A stretch of DNA of 64,000 nucleotides from Neurospora tetrasperma FGSC 2508 (lineage: Eukaryota > Ascomycota > Sordariomycetes > Sordariales > Sordariaceae). Positions 33,527 to 46,637 of the stretch are shown one piece after another. The stretch spans positions 3,892,258-3,956,257 of the forward strand of contig NW_009799103.1 of NCBI RefSeq assembly GCF_000213175.1, written 5' to 3'. Within the stretch, counting starts at the first letter, position 1. The number at the start of each line of letters is the position of its first letter. The notes beneath the pieces are model-generated. The model saw only the letters and a program-made list of their open reading frames with translations, was not told the DNA's origin and did not search any database. The position numbers and the translations under genes are program-made.

Positions 33527-34857
33527 CTAAGCCTTCTCCTGTCCCAACTCCGCCTCCAATCCCTTCTTCGTAGCCTCCAGCACCGTCCTGATCGCCGGAT
33601 CCAAGCTCTCGATCTCCAGGATCTTGCTGGCCCAATCCACAATCTTTCCAGCAAGCGCCTTCTTGTCCTCCGTCTGCTCCGCATACGCCTTGCGCAGCCT
33701 GGCCAGCGACTCGCGCAAAGCCTTGGGGAACTCCGGCGTGTTGATATCCACGCCAATAAGCGGTTGCCTGATAAAGCAGCTCGCAGTGCACGCCGACTTG
33801 AAGAACGACTCCTCCATAGCGGAGAGCACATGCTGGGTAATCTTGGATTGGCAAGAGACGTGGCCAAAGGTGGCAAACATGTCGAAGAAGGCTTCGCATG
33901 CCGCAGCGGCGTAGAACGGCTGCTTCTTGGCAATGTCGAAGATGGCCATTGGGATGGCGCCCGACAGAGCGGGTGATTGCTCGAGCTTGCGGGTAGCTTC
34001 GGCGTCGAAGACGGGCTTTTTCTTCTTCTCGCCGGCATCCGGATCGGGCAAGATGAGTTCGTCACCGTCGACTTCGTCATCCTCGTCTGAGTCGTCCAGC
34101 GCAATATGGTCGCCCTCGATTTCAGTACCCTCGGTAGCCTTGATGGCCTCGAGCGGGTTGACTCCCCTCCGCACTCCCTTGCCACTCTTCTTGGCCTCTA
34201 TCCTCGCCAACCACTCCATCTCGCATCTTGCATACTCCACCCACAGACTAACCTCCCCAGTACAGAACCTGCACCCTCTGAGGAAATAGGCCCTCGCTCT
34301 CTCCATATCGCCGTGCACCGCCGCATTGCGTCCTGCCATTGTCCACAGCACTGCGCTCCTCGGGTGCATACGGATAGCCTTGGTGATGACCCGGCGCCAT
34401 CGCTTTGTGGCCTTGATCTCGGCGGCAAAGTCGAGATAGGCGATCCAGAGCGGGATGCACCCGGGGTGTTTCATGACGGCGCGCTCGAAGATGCCAAAGA
34501 CGCGGGCCTCGGAGGGACGGGGGTTGGAACCACGGATTTTGAGACGCTTGCAGCGCTTGGCCCGGAGGCGGTCCATGGAGCGCTCCCATTGGACGTACGA
34601 GAGGAAGTCGGAGGGCTTGGTGCCTGGGGAGAGGACGAGATGCTCGAAGTCGGAGCGTTTGGTGACGAGAGAGCGGATTTCATCCTGTAGACATAGTAAG
34701 GGGGTTGTTAGAGGTGGCGTCAAAGATGAAAGGTAGAGAGTAGGGTGAGATGAATGGATAGACCAACCTTATTGAAGATTTCCTTTTCCTCAAACTCGCG
34801 GAGCTGGGGAGCTGCCCGTTCGAGATAGAAGCGTGCCTTTTCCGCGACGCTGCCCAT
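33527..34857 (-). CDS. utp6: U3 snoRNA-associated protein Utp6 (HAT repeats)
   Basis: Two minus-strand exons (34857-34768, 34684-33527; 83-nt intron) give 415 residues. The start MGSVAEKARFYLERAAPQLREFEEKEIF is the conserved Utp6 N-terminus, and HAT repeats follow (WERSMDRLRAKR, IFERAVMKHPGCIPLWIAYLDFA, RRVITKAIRMHPRSAVLWTMAG). An acidic linker (DDSDEDDEVDGDE) separates the repeats from the C-terminal helices. Utp6 is part of the UTP-B subcomplex of the small-subunit processome, working in 18S rRNA maturation in the nucleolus. It is divergent from cwh43 and convergent with the EVE-domain gene. Confidence 0.92.
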
Positions 34858-36119
34858 AGTGTCGGATTAACTGTGACCGATCGTTGGATGGTGATGTGGT
34901 AGTGGTAATCGCAGCAGAGTGCTGTCGTGGTAGTTGAGGTGCTCGAGACGGAGGCTGTCTGTTCCCGATGTGGATGTGGCTGTCGATGTTATCTCGGTCG
35001 GCAAGTATCACCAAACAAAACAAATGGACGGGAGTTGGTTGTACTTTGCAGTTGTCTGCAGTTGCACAGGCCGGGTGGGACAGAAACTTTTTAGTGGAGA
35101 CCTCGCTGCCCTGCGGACAAGGATGGTTCTATCCGTCGATTCGTTGCATTGCTGCAGGTTCAGGTTCAGGTTGTTCACCGTGCGTTCACCGAAACCGGTG
35201 GTCTGTGCTCACTTGTGCTAAGGCTCCCTTCTTCTTTTGTTGACCGTGACTCGGACGACGTGAGCGGCCTGTTGGATGGAATTTCTTGGAGAAGATGGAG
35301 AGGGAGGTTGGGGTTTGTCTCCGGCTTGGCACTCCAGATCTTCCATTTTTTTTCACGATGCACCACCTATTTCCTCCGGGAGGGGCGGGCGGGCTGGGCG
35401 GCCACGATCACCACTGACGTGCAGTGCCTCCCGTTGGGGCCTCTACCTCTAACACCCGGGCCGCCTCGCACACCCGCGGAGTGTTGAAGTGGTCCGAGTA
35501 CCCTGTCTGGGAATACTAGTGGTCTTGGCGGTACTTACCTACCCTGGCCCTGTTAACCGGGCATGGAAGTGACATTGGAAGATCCCGCCCATGGACTGAC
35601 TTATAAGCGGCACTAACAACCCAATTCGCCAATCGACGCTCGTCAATAGTCCCGTAATCGCCGGGCTGTTAGTGCTGCAATGATTCAGTTAGGTGACAGG
35701 GACCTGAATCACGATCCTGCGCTTTGGCTTCCCTTTGGTGAGCTTTTCTTTTCAGACTGAGGCATGCCGCCGGTGTTTGTCATCGGACTACATGCCGAGC
35801 TTCCCATCCGTCGGGTGTCTCGAGTCTTGTTCTTTTTTTTTCTCTCAAGCTTCATCGGTTTTCTCTCTTTTATTCCTTCTTTTCTTCCCTTTCTGGCCTC
35901 ACCCTCTTCGTGGCCCGTCATTGTGTTTACTCGACTGGCGATCAGAGGCCCTGACATGTTGTCCACCAAATCCCACTAACTCCGGATCCGACGACCCCTC
36001 CACCATTGCCAATCTTTCCTGGAGAATCCAGCCAAAACTGGACGCTGCGCGACAAGTTGAAAGCTCCAGGTCCGCGATATCTCCGCCGCGAACACAACAA
36101 CAACTGCCAGTCTGCCACC
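34858..36119. promoter_or_regulatory. Divergent promoter region, utp6 / cwh43
   Basis: These 1.26 kb separate two divergent core genes. A TATA-like TTATAAG lies at about 35602-35608, and pyrimidine-rich tracts run at about 35820-35890 upstream of cwh43. No gene is recognised. Confidence 0.35.
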
Positions 36120-39100
36120 ATGGCGTCGTCCAGGTACAAGGACAAGGATGCCGGCGTCGTGCTCTCCTTCAACGGCCAATGGATCAGCTGGACACACACT
36201 GTCGTTGCCTATGGTATGTCAATATTTACTTGCCCGCACTGCATAGAGGCTATTCCCAGCAACCCCGGCATGTCATCATACATACCTACCTGTGCTAACA
36301 CCTCCCAATGCGACACCAGCTGCCTTCCTTAGCGCCCTCATCATCGGATGCGCCCTCCACTACCACAAGATCGTGAAGAACGAGTGGTATGGCTACCCCG
36401 ACGAGTGGTTTCCCTCAGTCTCTGCCACCATTGGCGATCGATATCCCGAACGATCCATATTCATGATCTTTATCGCCATCACTTCCGGTACGCTCAACAA
36501 TACAATACAAACCCCCCAACCCACCACAAAATGCGCCTTGCGCCGCCATACTAATATCCGGCAGGTCCGAGATTCGCCCTTGTTGGACTTTGGTACCTCT
36601 TGACTGCCAAGCCCGGCCGTGTTCTCCCCAAGGCAATTGCCATCTCCGGTGTCATCCGAACTCTTACATGCGGCGGCTGGACCTACATCACCTCGACCGA
36701 CGACCATGACTGGCATGATATCCTCATGATCTTGTACATCGTCTTTACAATCCCTTGGACTACCGGATGCATCGCGCTGAGCCCTCCGAACGCAAAGGCG
36801 ATCAAGTACAGAAAGTGGATTGCCGGTAGCTTCTTTGGCACCTTGGTTCCCTTGGTCTACTTCTTTATCCAGCACAAGGTCCACCGCGTGGCCGGAGGTA
36901 GGTTCCCAGTCCTGGAGACACTCTTGCGCCAAACGGAATACAATGTGCTAACCTTTGCGCCAATGCGCCGCACAGCTTACACCGTTTACGCTTTCTTCGA
37001 ATGGGCCCTCATTCTCTTCGATGTTGCCTTTGATGCGGTAACTGCTTTGGACTTTGACACGTTCGAGGTGGTTGTCAAGGATGTCAAGGGCGCGAGCAAG
37101 GGGTACGTCCAATGGCTCCCACGATAAGCCTCTGTTCTTCTATTTTGCGCGCTTCTGTACATACACAGCCCTGTGTGCGATGCCCAGATCAAAAAGACAA
37201 GCCAGATTCTAAAACAGACTTTTTGTATAGTGCCAACGCCTCGTCCGTTCCTGCTGCCGTTCTGGAGAAGGAGTAAGCAAGCCATTGTCCCTTTCCGCTC
37301 CTCCCGTTCGTCCACTAACCAAACTGTTACACAGGAAGGAGAAGGCCACTGCTGGCGTATACTCTGCAGGGTTCAACCTGGGCCCTGCTCTCGACATTGC
37401 CGCTGATGTTTACCATGGCGTACGTACAACACTATACACCACAAGCCCTTGGAGGAGTTCTGTCTGACATGGTCGTAGTTCGTCTTCTGGTCCACCCTGA
37501 CCAGCTTGGGTCTTGTCATCTGGTGTAAGTCAATGTCTGAATCTCCTCACCCAGCCAAGCGTACTGATTTCTGTAGATTTCCCTCTCTGGCACATGGGTA
37601 TATCTGGCTACGAAGCCTTCGTCATGGCCACCATTTCTCCCGTCCTTCTCGGCATTCGGCCTTTGCGCTCCCTCGTTGTCAACCACCAGCGCCTCTTCCA
37701 TGTCCTCTCGCTCGCTGGTTTGTTGGCCTACAAGGTCCACGACCCCGTCTACCGCCTCTTCACTGTCGGTTTCGGTGTCTTTATGGGCTGCCTTGCTTGG
37801 GCTGCTACTTGGTCTTCGGACTCTGTGCATCCTTCTAGGCTCGAGAGCCGCGTCATTGCTTGGCTCGCCGGTCTTCTCATGTCCTCCATTGCCAAGTTCG
37901 CCTGGTACACCAACAATCCAATCTGGCCCGTCATGCACGCCGAGAACGGTGGGTGGAACGGGACTGGTCTTGTTCTTGCCATCTTGGCTGTGCTCAGGTT
38001 CACTCGCAAGGCTCCCCTTAACAGCTGGGGCGTCAGCGAGCAGAAGAATGGCTCTTCCCTCCTTTCCGCCCTTGGTATTGGTGGTCTCTTCTTCGCTATC
38101 CACTCCCTGCTCTCGGATACCAGCACCATGATTCTCTGGGTTTGGGGTGGCTTCCCTGTCCGTGGCCCTGTCTCCAACGTCCATGCCTACTACACTATTG
38201 CTGCCATGACCGGCGGTCTTCTCATCGGTGTCTTCAGGCCTGGCATGGTTACCAATTGGACCGCATACGGTGTTGCCTGCGTTGGTGCTGCCATGCTCAC
38301 CTTGTATGAGCAGTGGTTCGGCTACTATGGCGCCTTGATCCTGACCACCTACCTCATGGCCATCGCCGTGCCCATGATCAGCAAGGCTGCCAAGAAGAAC
38401 CCAGCTGTCACTTTTGGTGTCGGCTTCCTGTTCTACAACCTCCTTGTCCTCTTCCACGTTTGGGTGGTAGCCTACGCTTTCGTCCCTGGTGGCCCTTACG
38501 TCCGCGAACACACCGATTGGATCATGCTCACCACTATGCTCACCATCGGCGCCGGTGTCTTTGACCTTGTTTCGGGACAAGCCAGCCACAAGTACGCTGC
38601 TTCCACTGACCGTCGCAGCTCTTCCCTCGGCCACCGCAAGTACCACGTTGGCATCCTCGGCCTCCTCAACATTCTTTTCCTCGTCGCCAACTTCCTCCGC
38701 TTCCCCTCGTATGACTACAAGCCCTACCACGCCGAAGACCGCCTCTTCACGGCCGGCATTTGGACTATCCACTTTTCGCTCGACAACGACATGTGGTCTT
38801 CTGAGTACCGCATGCGCGACCTCATCAAGGAGTTGGAGGTTGATGTCATCGGCCTTTTGGAATCTGATCTCCAGCGAATCATCATGGGCAATCGCGACAC
38901 TACCCAGTTCCTCGCCGAGGACCTTGGTATGTACGTTGACTACGGTCCGGGTCCCAACAAGCACACGTGGGGTGCCGCTTTGCTCTCCAAGTTCCCGATT
39001 CTCAACTCCACCCACCATTTGCTTCCCTCTCCAGTGGGTGAACTCGCTCCCGCAATTCACGCCACGCTCGATGTCTACGGCTCCCTAGTGGACGTCTTTG

Positions 39101-39588
39101 TCTTCCACTCCGGCCAAGAAGAAGACCCCGAGGACCGCCGTCTCCAATCCGAATACCTCGCCAAACTCATGGGCTCCATTCCGGCCGACCGGCCCGCCGT
39201 TCTGCTTTCTTATCTTGTTACCAAGCCCCTGGAAGGAAATTACAACACGTACGTCTCCGACATTTCGGGCATGCACGATGTCGACTACACGGATTGGGAC
39301 AGGTGGTGCGAGTATATTCTTTACAAGAATCTTCTCCGCACTGGTTACGCCCGCGTGAGCAGGTCAACCATCACAGACACGGAGTTGCAGGTTGCCAAGT
39401 TTATCGTGCCCAAAGACGATGCGGATAAGGGGAGGATATTGGCGGCGAGCAAGGAACAGAGGGATAGGAGGGTGGAAGAACAGCAGGTGCCGGATGGGTG
39501 GAGATTCCCGGCGCTGTTTAGGGGCGAGGGAGTCAGGGGACATCATTATCATGTCTTTGATGAGCCTAGGTACTATTTTTATTTCTAG
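36120..39588 (+). CDS. cwh43: Cwh43-like GPI-anchor lipid remodelling protein
   Basis: Eight exons (36120-36213, 36320-36487, 36565-36897, 36976-37102, 37231-37272, 37335-37419, 37479-37524, 37577-39588) keep one frame for 968 residues. The N-terminal part (about 1-245) is a Frag1/DRAM/PGAP2-like membrane domain; further membrane segments fill about 285-560. The C-terminal 690-960 is a lumenal endonuclease/exonuclease/phosphatase-like domain ([39 protein letters not shown]) ending [12 protein letters not shown]. Yeast Cwh43 replaces the GPI diacylglycerol with ceramide in the endoplasmic reticulum. Exons 5 and 7 are only 42 and 46 nt, so mis-annotation by gene callers is likely. The ATG at 36120 gives [12 protein letters not shown]. 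Divergent from utp6. Confidence 0.93.
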
Positions 39589-41289
39589 GGAGGGATAGGA
39601 AATGGATCCGCAGAGAGTGAGAGGAGGCAAACAAGGGGAGAGATAAGACATCGGCAGGAAGGAGTTTACTTGGGTTTATCTTGTCAGACAGGCCGGACGT
39701 TTGTGAGGCGACTGGGGAATGATTTGACGGGTTAATGATAGATGAAAACTCAGAAGCTGTTAGGGGATGCTGTAGTACCTAGGTAATTGTATTTTATGGG
39801 TTTACGGGTCATGAATCTAGGATTTGGCATTTCCGCGGTCGTTGGTGTGCCGCCGAGGTCAACTTAGAGTCCAGGAACTACTACATTTCCGAGCAGTACT
39901 CGTTTCAAGAAGTAGTCGGCCTTGAACTACTGCTGCTTGGTAAAAAGGTCAGTTTACAAAACAGTTTCTCAAGTTGCCATACCTCTAGGCACCTCTAAGC
40001 ACCTAACGTTGTAACATTGCACTTGCACATGGCTGGTGAGACTGACCTACCATGTCATGCTTTAGATCGTCAAGGACTATTTATCCTACCTTGGCCCACC
40101 TATGATTGAGACGATACATACAACACATCGGCAACAACCACATGGACATGTGTCGATTCTACGGTTTTGAGGATCCGGGGTACTTCAAGGTCGCGGCAGC
40201 TTTTCAACGGATTATCGAGGTATCTGTTGGCTCTAGCATCACTACAGTCTGCATCCGCGCAAACCCTTCGTCAGCTGACGGACGCTTGAACCGGGTTGGT
40301 ATCATGGCAGGCCCTAGTGATGTTGCGGCACGAACTTTCCAACGACTAGTCGCACCTCACACGCCCCTCGCCACAGATTGAAGCGTCGCCACAATGAGAA
40401 AGGAATATGGGAGCTTGCTAGGTCATGTTTGGTAGAACGGAGGGGATCCGGAGGCGAGATAAGTGAGTGCTGTTCATGTCTCTAGCGACTTCTTGGACAG
40501 ATGCTTAAGATATAGTTGGACATCATGCTTAACGAGCAAGAAAAGGTATACTGTATGGTTCGTAACAACGAGTTCTTCAGGGTCTTTGTTTGTGAGGTCT
40601 TACTTTCTCTTCATAAAAGCTGTCTCTATCCAGTCGACCAGTGCTATAAATCCAACTTCCCCTTTACTAGGTAGGTACCTTCCATTCATGCTCTTTTTAC
40701 ACCTCAATGATACCGATGGTGTAGGCTAGCGGAAAACGTCAGATTTGTCAATCTATGTAGAGGTAGTTCCAACTGCCATCAACATTGTCAAAGTTTGATC
40801 TTGTATAGGTATATGTACTCGTACCGTTACGGTAGGTTGATAGGTATTGTACGAAAACGAGCAAGCATGGACAGGGAAGGATTAATTTCGGTACTGAGAT
40901 GCATAGTGCAAGGAATAGGCCATGGAAGATGATCTTTTGGGGAACTGCAAGCGCACCAGCGTGGTAGGATATTCCCCTGCCAACCTGAAGTTTTCTTGTT
41001 CAGGTTCATGACACTGTGTTGGCAAGAATCAGTTGATGATTCAGCTCTGAGGGTATTGTCAAGAGTCATGACGTGCAAGAACAATCATTATCCCTTTCAA
41101 CACAAAATAAGTAGCAAGGGGTAGAAGTATGCATAATAGTCATAATATTCATTGATCATCAGGGCGTCTATCCAAACATAACCCATTTTCTCTTGGGCCG
41201 GACCCCATTCATCTTCTCCAAGGGTATATTCAACTCTTTTTAACACAACTTCAAACCCCACTCGAGGGTTATCCTCACCAGCCTCGCCA
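39589..41289. other. Convergent intergenic region with repeated TACCTA/AGGTA motifs
   Basis: These 1.7 kb lie between the cwh43 and FucP-like gene ends. No credible gene is present. Short AGGTA-type motifs recur (39777-39785, 39981-40005, 40667-40681, 40758-40764). Confidence 0.4.
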
Positions 41290-42770
41290 TTACAGGCCCT
41301 TCTCGCCGACTGTCTGCCCTTCCATCCCCACGGCTTCCTCCTCGTCCACGACCGACTTGGAAACAACACCATCCTCCCTGTCCCTCACACCGATCTCCGC
41401 CGTAGTAAAGGCATCACAGGTATCCCTGTACCACGGCCAAAAGTTGACGGCAAGCGCATACGTCCACGCCACAGCAAAGAAGGCTAGGGGAACAACCATA
41501 CTCATGGCCGTATCATGCATATCCGCCACGGCGCCCATCAGCGGGGGGACCACAGCGCCACCAAAGACACCGGCGACAAGGAAGCCTGAGCCGCGCTTTG
41601 TGTGCCTACCGAGCCCGCGCATACCAAGCGCCATGATGGTGGGGAAGCAGATGGACTCGAAGAAGAGGGTGACGTAAAGCATGGACATGCCCGTGTTTTC
41701 TCTCTGGGTGATGGTAGGGGCGACGAAGATGATGCATGCAGTGAGGAAGAGAAGGAAAACCTTGCGCGGGCGGACGAAGTGCATGATGGCTGCGCCGGCG
41801 AAGCGGCCAACGGCGAATGTCCCCTGAGCACCAGCCAGGAACTGAGCTCCCAAGGCGGAATCGGTGTTCTTGCGGGTTTCCGTCACGTAGTTGATGAAGT
41901 AACCGGCAATGGCAATCTGCGCGCCCGTGTAGCAGAATTGGGAAAACGAGGCGTGGAAGAGGCGGTATTGTTTCCTGAATGGCTGGTCGGCATCGCCAGC
42001 ATGGGTTTCAGCAGCCTGGTGCTGCATATCTGCGTCGGTGATCTCGGGCAGTTCGATGAGGAAGAAGACGACGGCAAGGATGTAGACAAAGACGGCGATG
42101 GCCAAGTACACCCACTGCACGTTTTGGAGGGCGAGGTTATCGTCGAAACCGAAGAAGACGTACGATCCGAGCACGGGGGCTACAACGGTACCAATACCGT
42201 TGAAAGCTTGGGCAAAGTTGATGCGGATTTCCGAGTACTTGGGCGGGCCGCATACAGTGATGTACGGGTTGGCGGCCGTCTCGAGAGAGCCCAGACCGTT
42301 GCCGATGATAAAGATGCAAACACAGAAGCCGGCGAAGGACTTGGCCTTGATGCACGGGATCGCGAGAAGGGCGCCGAGGCCATAGAGGAAGAGACCCCAG
42401 ATAAAGACGGCACGGTAGCTGAAGCGGCGAAGAATGTAGGCGGCATGGCCAAGGGAAGCGAGGGGGTAGGCACTGGGGAGAAGAAAAAGTGGTTAGCGGA
42501 GGTGGTGGTAGGAGTGGGGCGGAGAGGAGAGACATACCCAAAGTAAGCGGCTTGAAGACCAGCAGATCTCGCCTTTGTAATGTGGAGTGTCTCCTGGAAG
42601 TGCTTGTTCAGGGTGTCGAGCAGGCCATAGCTGAAGCCCCAGAGGAAGAAGAGGATGGTGACAAGGCAGAGAGGAAGGAGGGATTCTCGGAGGGAGAGCT
42701 CGGCTGCCTTTGTGACCTTGTCATCGCGCACTCGCAAGGAGCGCCTCTTCCACCACTCTCTCGAGAACAT
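41290..42770 (-). CDS. MFS sugar transporter, FucP (fucose permease)-like
   Basis: Two minus-strand exons (42770-42538, 42472-41290; 65-nt intron) encode 471 residues with about 12 hydrophobic segments. Family marks are FFLWGFSYGLLDTLNKHFQ, AAYFGAYPLASLG across the splice, GLGSLETAANPYITVCGPP and RINFAQAFNGIGTVVAPVLG. FucP-like MFS proteins carry sugars such as fucose, galactose or glucose with protons. The N-terminus (MFSREWWKRRSLRVRDDK) and the acidic C-terminal tail are cytoplasmic by topology. It has no obvious functional link to its neighbours. Confidence 0.9.
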
Positions 42771-44893
42771 GGTGTCGAGTGTCGCGGAGTGTCTTGTTGA
42801 CTGGACTGTATTGTCCGTGTACGGGTGGGTGGGACAAGAATGAATGGAGAGCGAAGTTCCAAAATCACCGACAGGGCATGGGACTGAGGTTGTTGGGCCT
42901 GGGGGACAAAGTATCGGAGGAAGGATGCTGTGCCAGTCAACAACGAGGGCGTCGTGGCAACATAAATATACAAGACGGATCCAGACTCTGTTGAGTTGCA
43001 CCTGTTCAGCGATGCTGTATCTCTCCAGCCGGTTAAACGATCAACCGGGATAAAATCAGGGCAGCCTACCTAGCACGAGCTGGGCTGCGTGGTCTAGTCT
43101 AGCTAGTTCCATTGCAACCATTGTTCCGTGATGAGGAGGGTCCCGTCAGGCTGGGGACATGTTGTCTATCAACGGTGTCTAGCCAAATGGGTAGGCCATG
43201 TCCCGAGCTATCGAAAGGTTCCCCATGGGACTTGTCGTCATGCCGCCTGCATTCTAGACTGATTCTAGCCCGACCTAACTGAAGAGGCTCAAGGTCAGCT
43301 GGGTTGTCTCGCGCTTGTCTCGTTGTCTGGGGATTTCGGGTCCCATTCTGGAGCCAGTTGTGTCTGCGGGCGTCGATAGACCTCCAACATCGGGCCGATT
43401 CTGCATCTTTGTCCGGGGTCGTCCGGGGTTTTGTCCGTCGATGTTCTGGTTCTTCTCTGCCGGGGCCCCCTGGCACCCCCACAACACGGGGTAGGAGGCG
43501 GGGGAAAGGGGCATCGATCACCAGTAGGCAAGTGGAGTGATGGTGGTTGGTTGAGTTTTGTTCGTGTTCGTTCGACGGACTACGAGGTGGTACTGTCCAC
43601 CACGCATCTGGGGGGTCTGGGGCGATTTGTTGCTGACCGCTTGAGAATGTGCTGTTCGTGACAAATAACCTCAGCAACAGTTCCAGGACCGGGAAAACGT
43701 CGGCTATGTACAGTGTAGAGGTAGGTACTAGAGGTCGGTTGGGGGAGGGGGGGGTTCACTTTCCATGCTGCTTGAGCCAACAAGTCCTGGCAGTGGTGTG
43801 AGAACTGAACTCATGGAACGCTGAGAAGCCCAAGGGGGGTCTGTGGGGGAGAGTCTCCATCGACCCCATCTTTCACTGCGGGGAAGGAGGTGTCAGTGGT
43901 GGTACTCCCCCATGGGGAACGAATGGGGAAGGCATGTTTAGCAGGGTTAGCGCTGACGCCCGATGAACGCCGATTGGCTTACGGTTCAGCACGGGCCCCA
44001 CGTCACCCCGAAGTTTGCCCGTTTCGTCCCCGCCATGCCAACTCCGCATTTGACATGCTGCCTTGGTACGGCTCCAGTCGTTTAAGCATTCGTTAAGCTC
44101 ACCGAGTAGAGGTACTGTAGTCGTCGGTTAGCTCGGTTACTTAGAGGTAAATTATGTAGGAGCATGCATTTGGCCAAACCAGCCATGTGGGGTCATCCTT
44201 CCGTTTGGGGTTCACTCACAGCCAAGTGGAAGCTCCTGCCTGGAAAAGGACTCGGAACCTTCCACTTCCAACGAGGACAGTCGGTTGGCTTGGCTCTAAG
44301 CGAGGGATTCCACCCCGTGCATCTTCAACAAATTGTTGAGAGGGAAGGCTCAGGGCAAGGTACAAGGCAACCTCCCTTATCTCTTTCATCCCGCTCCATC
44401 AGCTCATGCTAAGGTAGGTAACCACTAGGTGATTCCGGGAAGCCATCATTATCTCCCATCATGCTTGACCCGAACCTCAAATTAATATATCAAATCCCGA
44501 ATATGTTCTTCACGCCGAACAAATGTTAGGTCTGCCTACCAGGAAGTAAAGGCATCACTCGCTCCTCCAGTTTCTGTTTTGGTGATTCAGAGACATCCAC
44601 GGAAATTGTACACAATTACAGTAAGCATTAAAGTGGGTCTATCTGTCTAACCATTCAGGTTTCGAAGGAAAGAGGAAAGGGCAACGTATTGGGTGGGTAG
44701 ACCACAGGAAAGAACTAAAGAGAGGGGGCATGGGGCACATCCTGCTAGGGAACATGGGGTGTAGAAAAGCGAACCCAACCGTGGTATCATCCATTACCAA
44801 ACAGAAAAAAAAAAAGAAGAAAAAAAAAAAAAAGAAGAGAAAGAAGCCAAACCCACATGGAGGACAAAAATCACCAGTTCAGTGACAGGACTC
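42771..44893. other. Intergenic region upstream of FucP-like gene, downstream of flotillin
   Basis: These 2.1 kb show no gene with recognisable domains; a minus-strand 192-codon frame (43099-43677) is Arg/Pro-rich and looks non-coding. TAGAGGTAGGTA-like motifs occur at 43715-43735, 44106-44116 and 44410-44430. A homopurine tract is next to the flotillin stop. Confidence 0.35.
44803..44846 (+). repeat. Homopurine (A-rich) tract
   Basis: Forty-four consecutive purines, mostly A with scattered G, lie about 50 bp downstream of the flotillin stop codon. On the flotillin transcript strand it reads as a T/C-rich tract in the 3' UTR or termination region. Confidence 0.8.
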
Positions 44894-46637
44894 CTACTCC
44901 TTCTGTCCGTTGGATGCCTGTCCCCGTCTCTCCACCTCCGACATCTGTCCAGCCATTCGTCCAAATTGCCACTCTGGCAGCGTGATGCCCGTCTGCTCAT
45001 TGATGGTTGTCATCAACGGCGGCAGCATCTGGTAGATATTCCTCATGGTCGCCATGCTGCTCTGCTGCTCGCCAGCACCACCCGAAGAGCCCGCCTCGGC
45101 GCCCGTGTTCCAGACGCTGATCTTGGGCTGCAATCCCCTGATAGCCTCAGCATTCGCCTTGGCCAGCTCGACATACGTGCCCTTCTCGATCATCATGTAC
45201 TGCAGCAGGCCCTGAGGACCACCAAACGCGTGGCTCATCTTGGCGTACGCCTCCGCCATGGCGCTCATACCTTCTGCCGCCCTCAGCTTCTGCTGGAGCT
45301 CCGCATCCGCCAGCTTGATGGCCGCGTACGCCTGCGCGTCGGCACCGACCTTGGTCTCATACACGTCCGCCTCGGTATGCTGCTTGGCCTTTTCAAAGTT
45401 GGCCTTGGCTTCCGCCTCGATCTGGTACACATTGACGTCCACGCCGACCTTGGTCTTGTAGGCGGTCGCCTCGGTCGCCTGCTTGTCCTTCTCAAAGTTG
45501 GCCCGCGCCTCCTTCTCAATCTCGTACGCTTTGGCGTCAGCCGCTTGCTGCTTGGCTTCACGCGCGATGCTCGCCTTGACCACGTCCGTGGCACGGAGAC
45601 GCTCCATCTCGGCCGCGGCGCGCTTGATCTGCACCTCGCGCTTGAGATCCTCATCCTCCGCCTCGGTCTTGCGCGCGGCTTGGATCCCCGCAATTTGCAC
45701 GTCCCGGTCGAGCTCGACTTTGCGTGTCTTGAGGACGGCCTCGGCTGTCGCCTTCTCAATGTCCCGCTCCGTCTTTTGGACCTGCGTCTCGGCTTGGATC
45801 TTGGCCAGCTCGCGGTCCTGTTCTCCCTGGATCTTGGCAACCTCCCGCGCTTCTTCACCCTTGCGCTTCTGCGTGCCCACGTTACCGCGCAGCTGGGCCT
45901 CGGCGACGTCAATCCGGGCTTGGTTAGTTGCACCTTCGTGCGCTTTTTGGGACAGCGAGGCAAAGTAGGTCGATCCCGGAGCGTCCTTGAGCTCCTTGAC
46001 GTTGGCGTTGTAAATCTTGAGGCCAAATTGGTCTAGTTCGGATTGGATGTTGCGGAAGATGCGTCGCTTGAACACTTCACGCTCCGAGAAGATCTCTTCC
46101 ATGGTCATGGCCGAGACAAGCACACGGACTTCACCTTCGATGATGCCCTTGACGATGCCCTCGAGAAAGTCATGGTTGTTGGGACCCTTGTCGCGGCCCG
46201 AATCGGCCAGGAGCATGGCGAACTTCATAAGGGCATCGCCTCGGTCTTCGCGGCGAACTGCCGAGTCGGAGACGGCCGTGGCAACGTCATCTTCGTTGCT
46301 GGGCTTTCCGGGCTCATCATGGAACATGCGGATGTTGGCACCTCGCTGGTTGACATCGGGACCGACGGTGAAGACGACGGGAAGGAGAAATTGCAGCTTT
46401 TCTTTGGTCATGGCCTGGAGGCTCATGGCGTAGTCGTGGGGTTGCACGCTGAAGCGCATGCAGCGCTGGAAGGGCCAAACCCATGCCGCCTTTGTGATTT
46501 TGACTAGTGGTACGTGTTAGACGTTGACGTCGACGGCATTGTAGGTAGGAGAGGTCAAGACGAAACTCACGGGTCTTGACACCCATGCCAGTGATGGCAA
46601 GGTATTCATCGGGAGCGGCAATCTTGTAGGAGGCCAT
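44894..46637 (-). CDS. Flotillin-like SPFH/band-7 protein
   Basis: Two minus-strand exons (46637-46571, 46503-44894; 67-nt intron) encode 558 residues. The N-terminus MASYKIAAPDEYLAITGMGVKT and the SPFH domain (about 10-230, with GIVKGIIEGEVRVLVSAMTMEEIFSER) are followed by a long Glu/Ala/Lys-rich coiled coil (about 230-430; repeats such as YETKVGADAQAYAAIKLADAE) and a short C-terminal tail ending GRMAGQM. Flotillins (reggies) oligomerise on the cytoplasmic face of sterol-rich plasma-membrane domains. Fungal occurrence is known for Pezizomycotina but absent in yeasts. The start is set by the conserved YKIAAPDEYLAITG block. Confidence 0.92.

Noticed and set aside
37516-39060. 514-codon open frame on the minus strand over cwh43
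   Set aside because: It is antisense to the conserved cwh43 last exon, highly Glu/Gly/Asp-rich, with no homology-like blocks.
43099-43677. 192-codon minus-strand frame upstream of the FucP-like gene
   Set aside because: Arg/Pro/Thr-rich without conserved blocks; several other frames overlap it equally well, as expected for GC-rich non-coding DNA.
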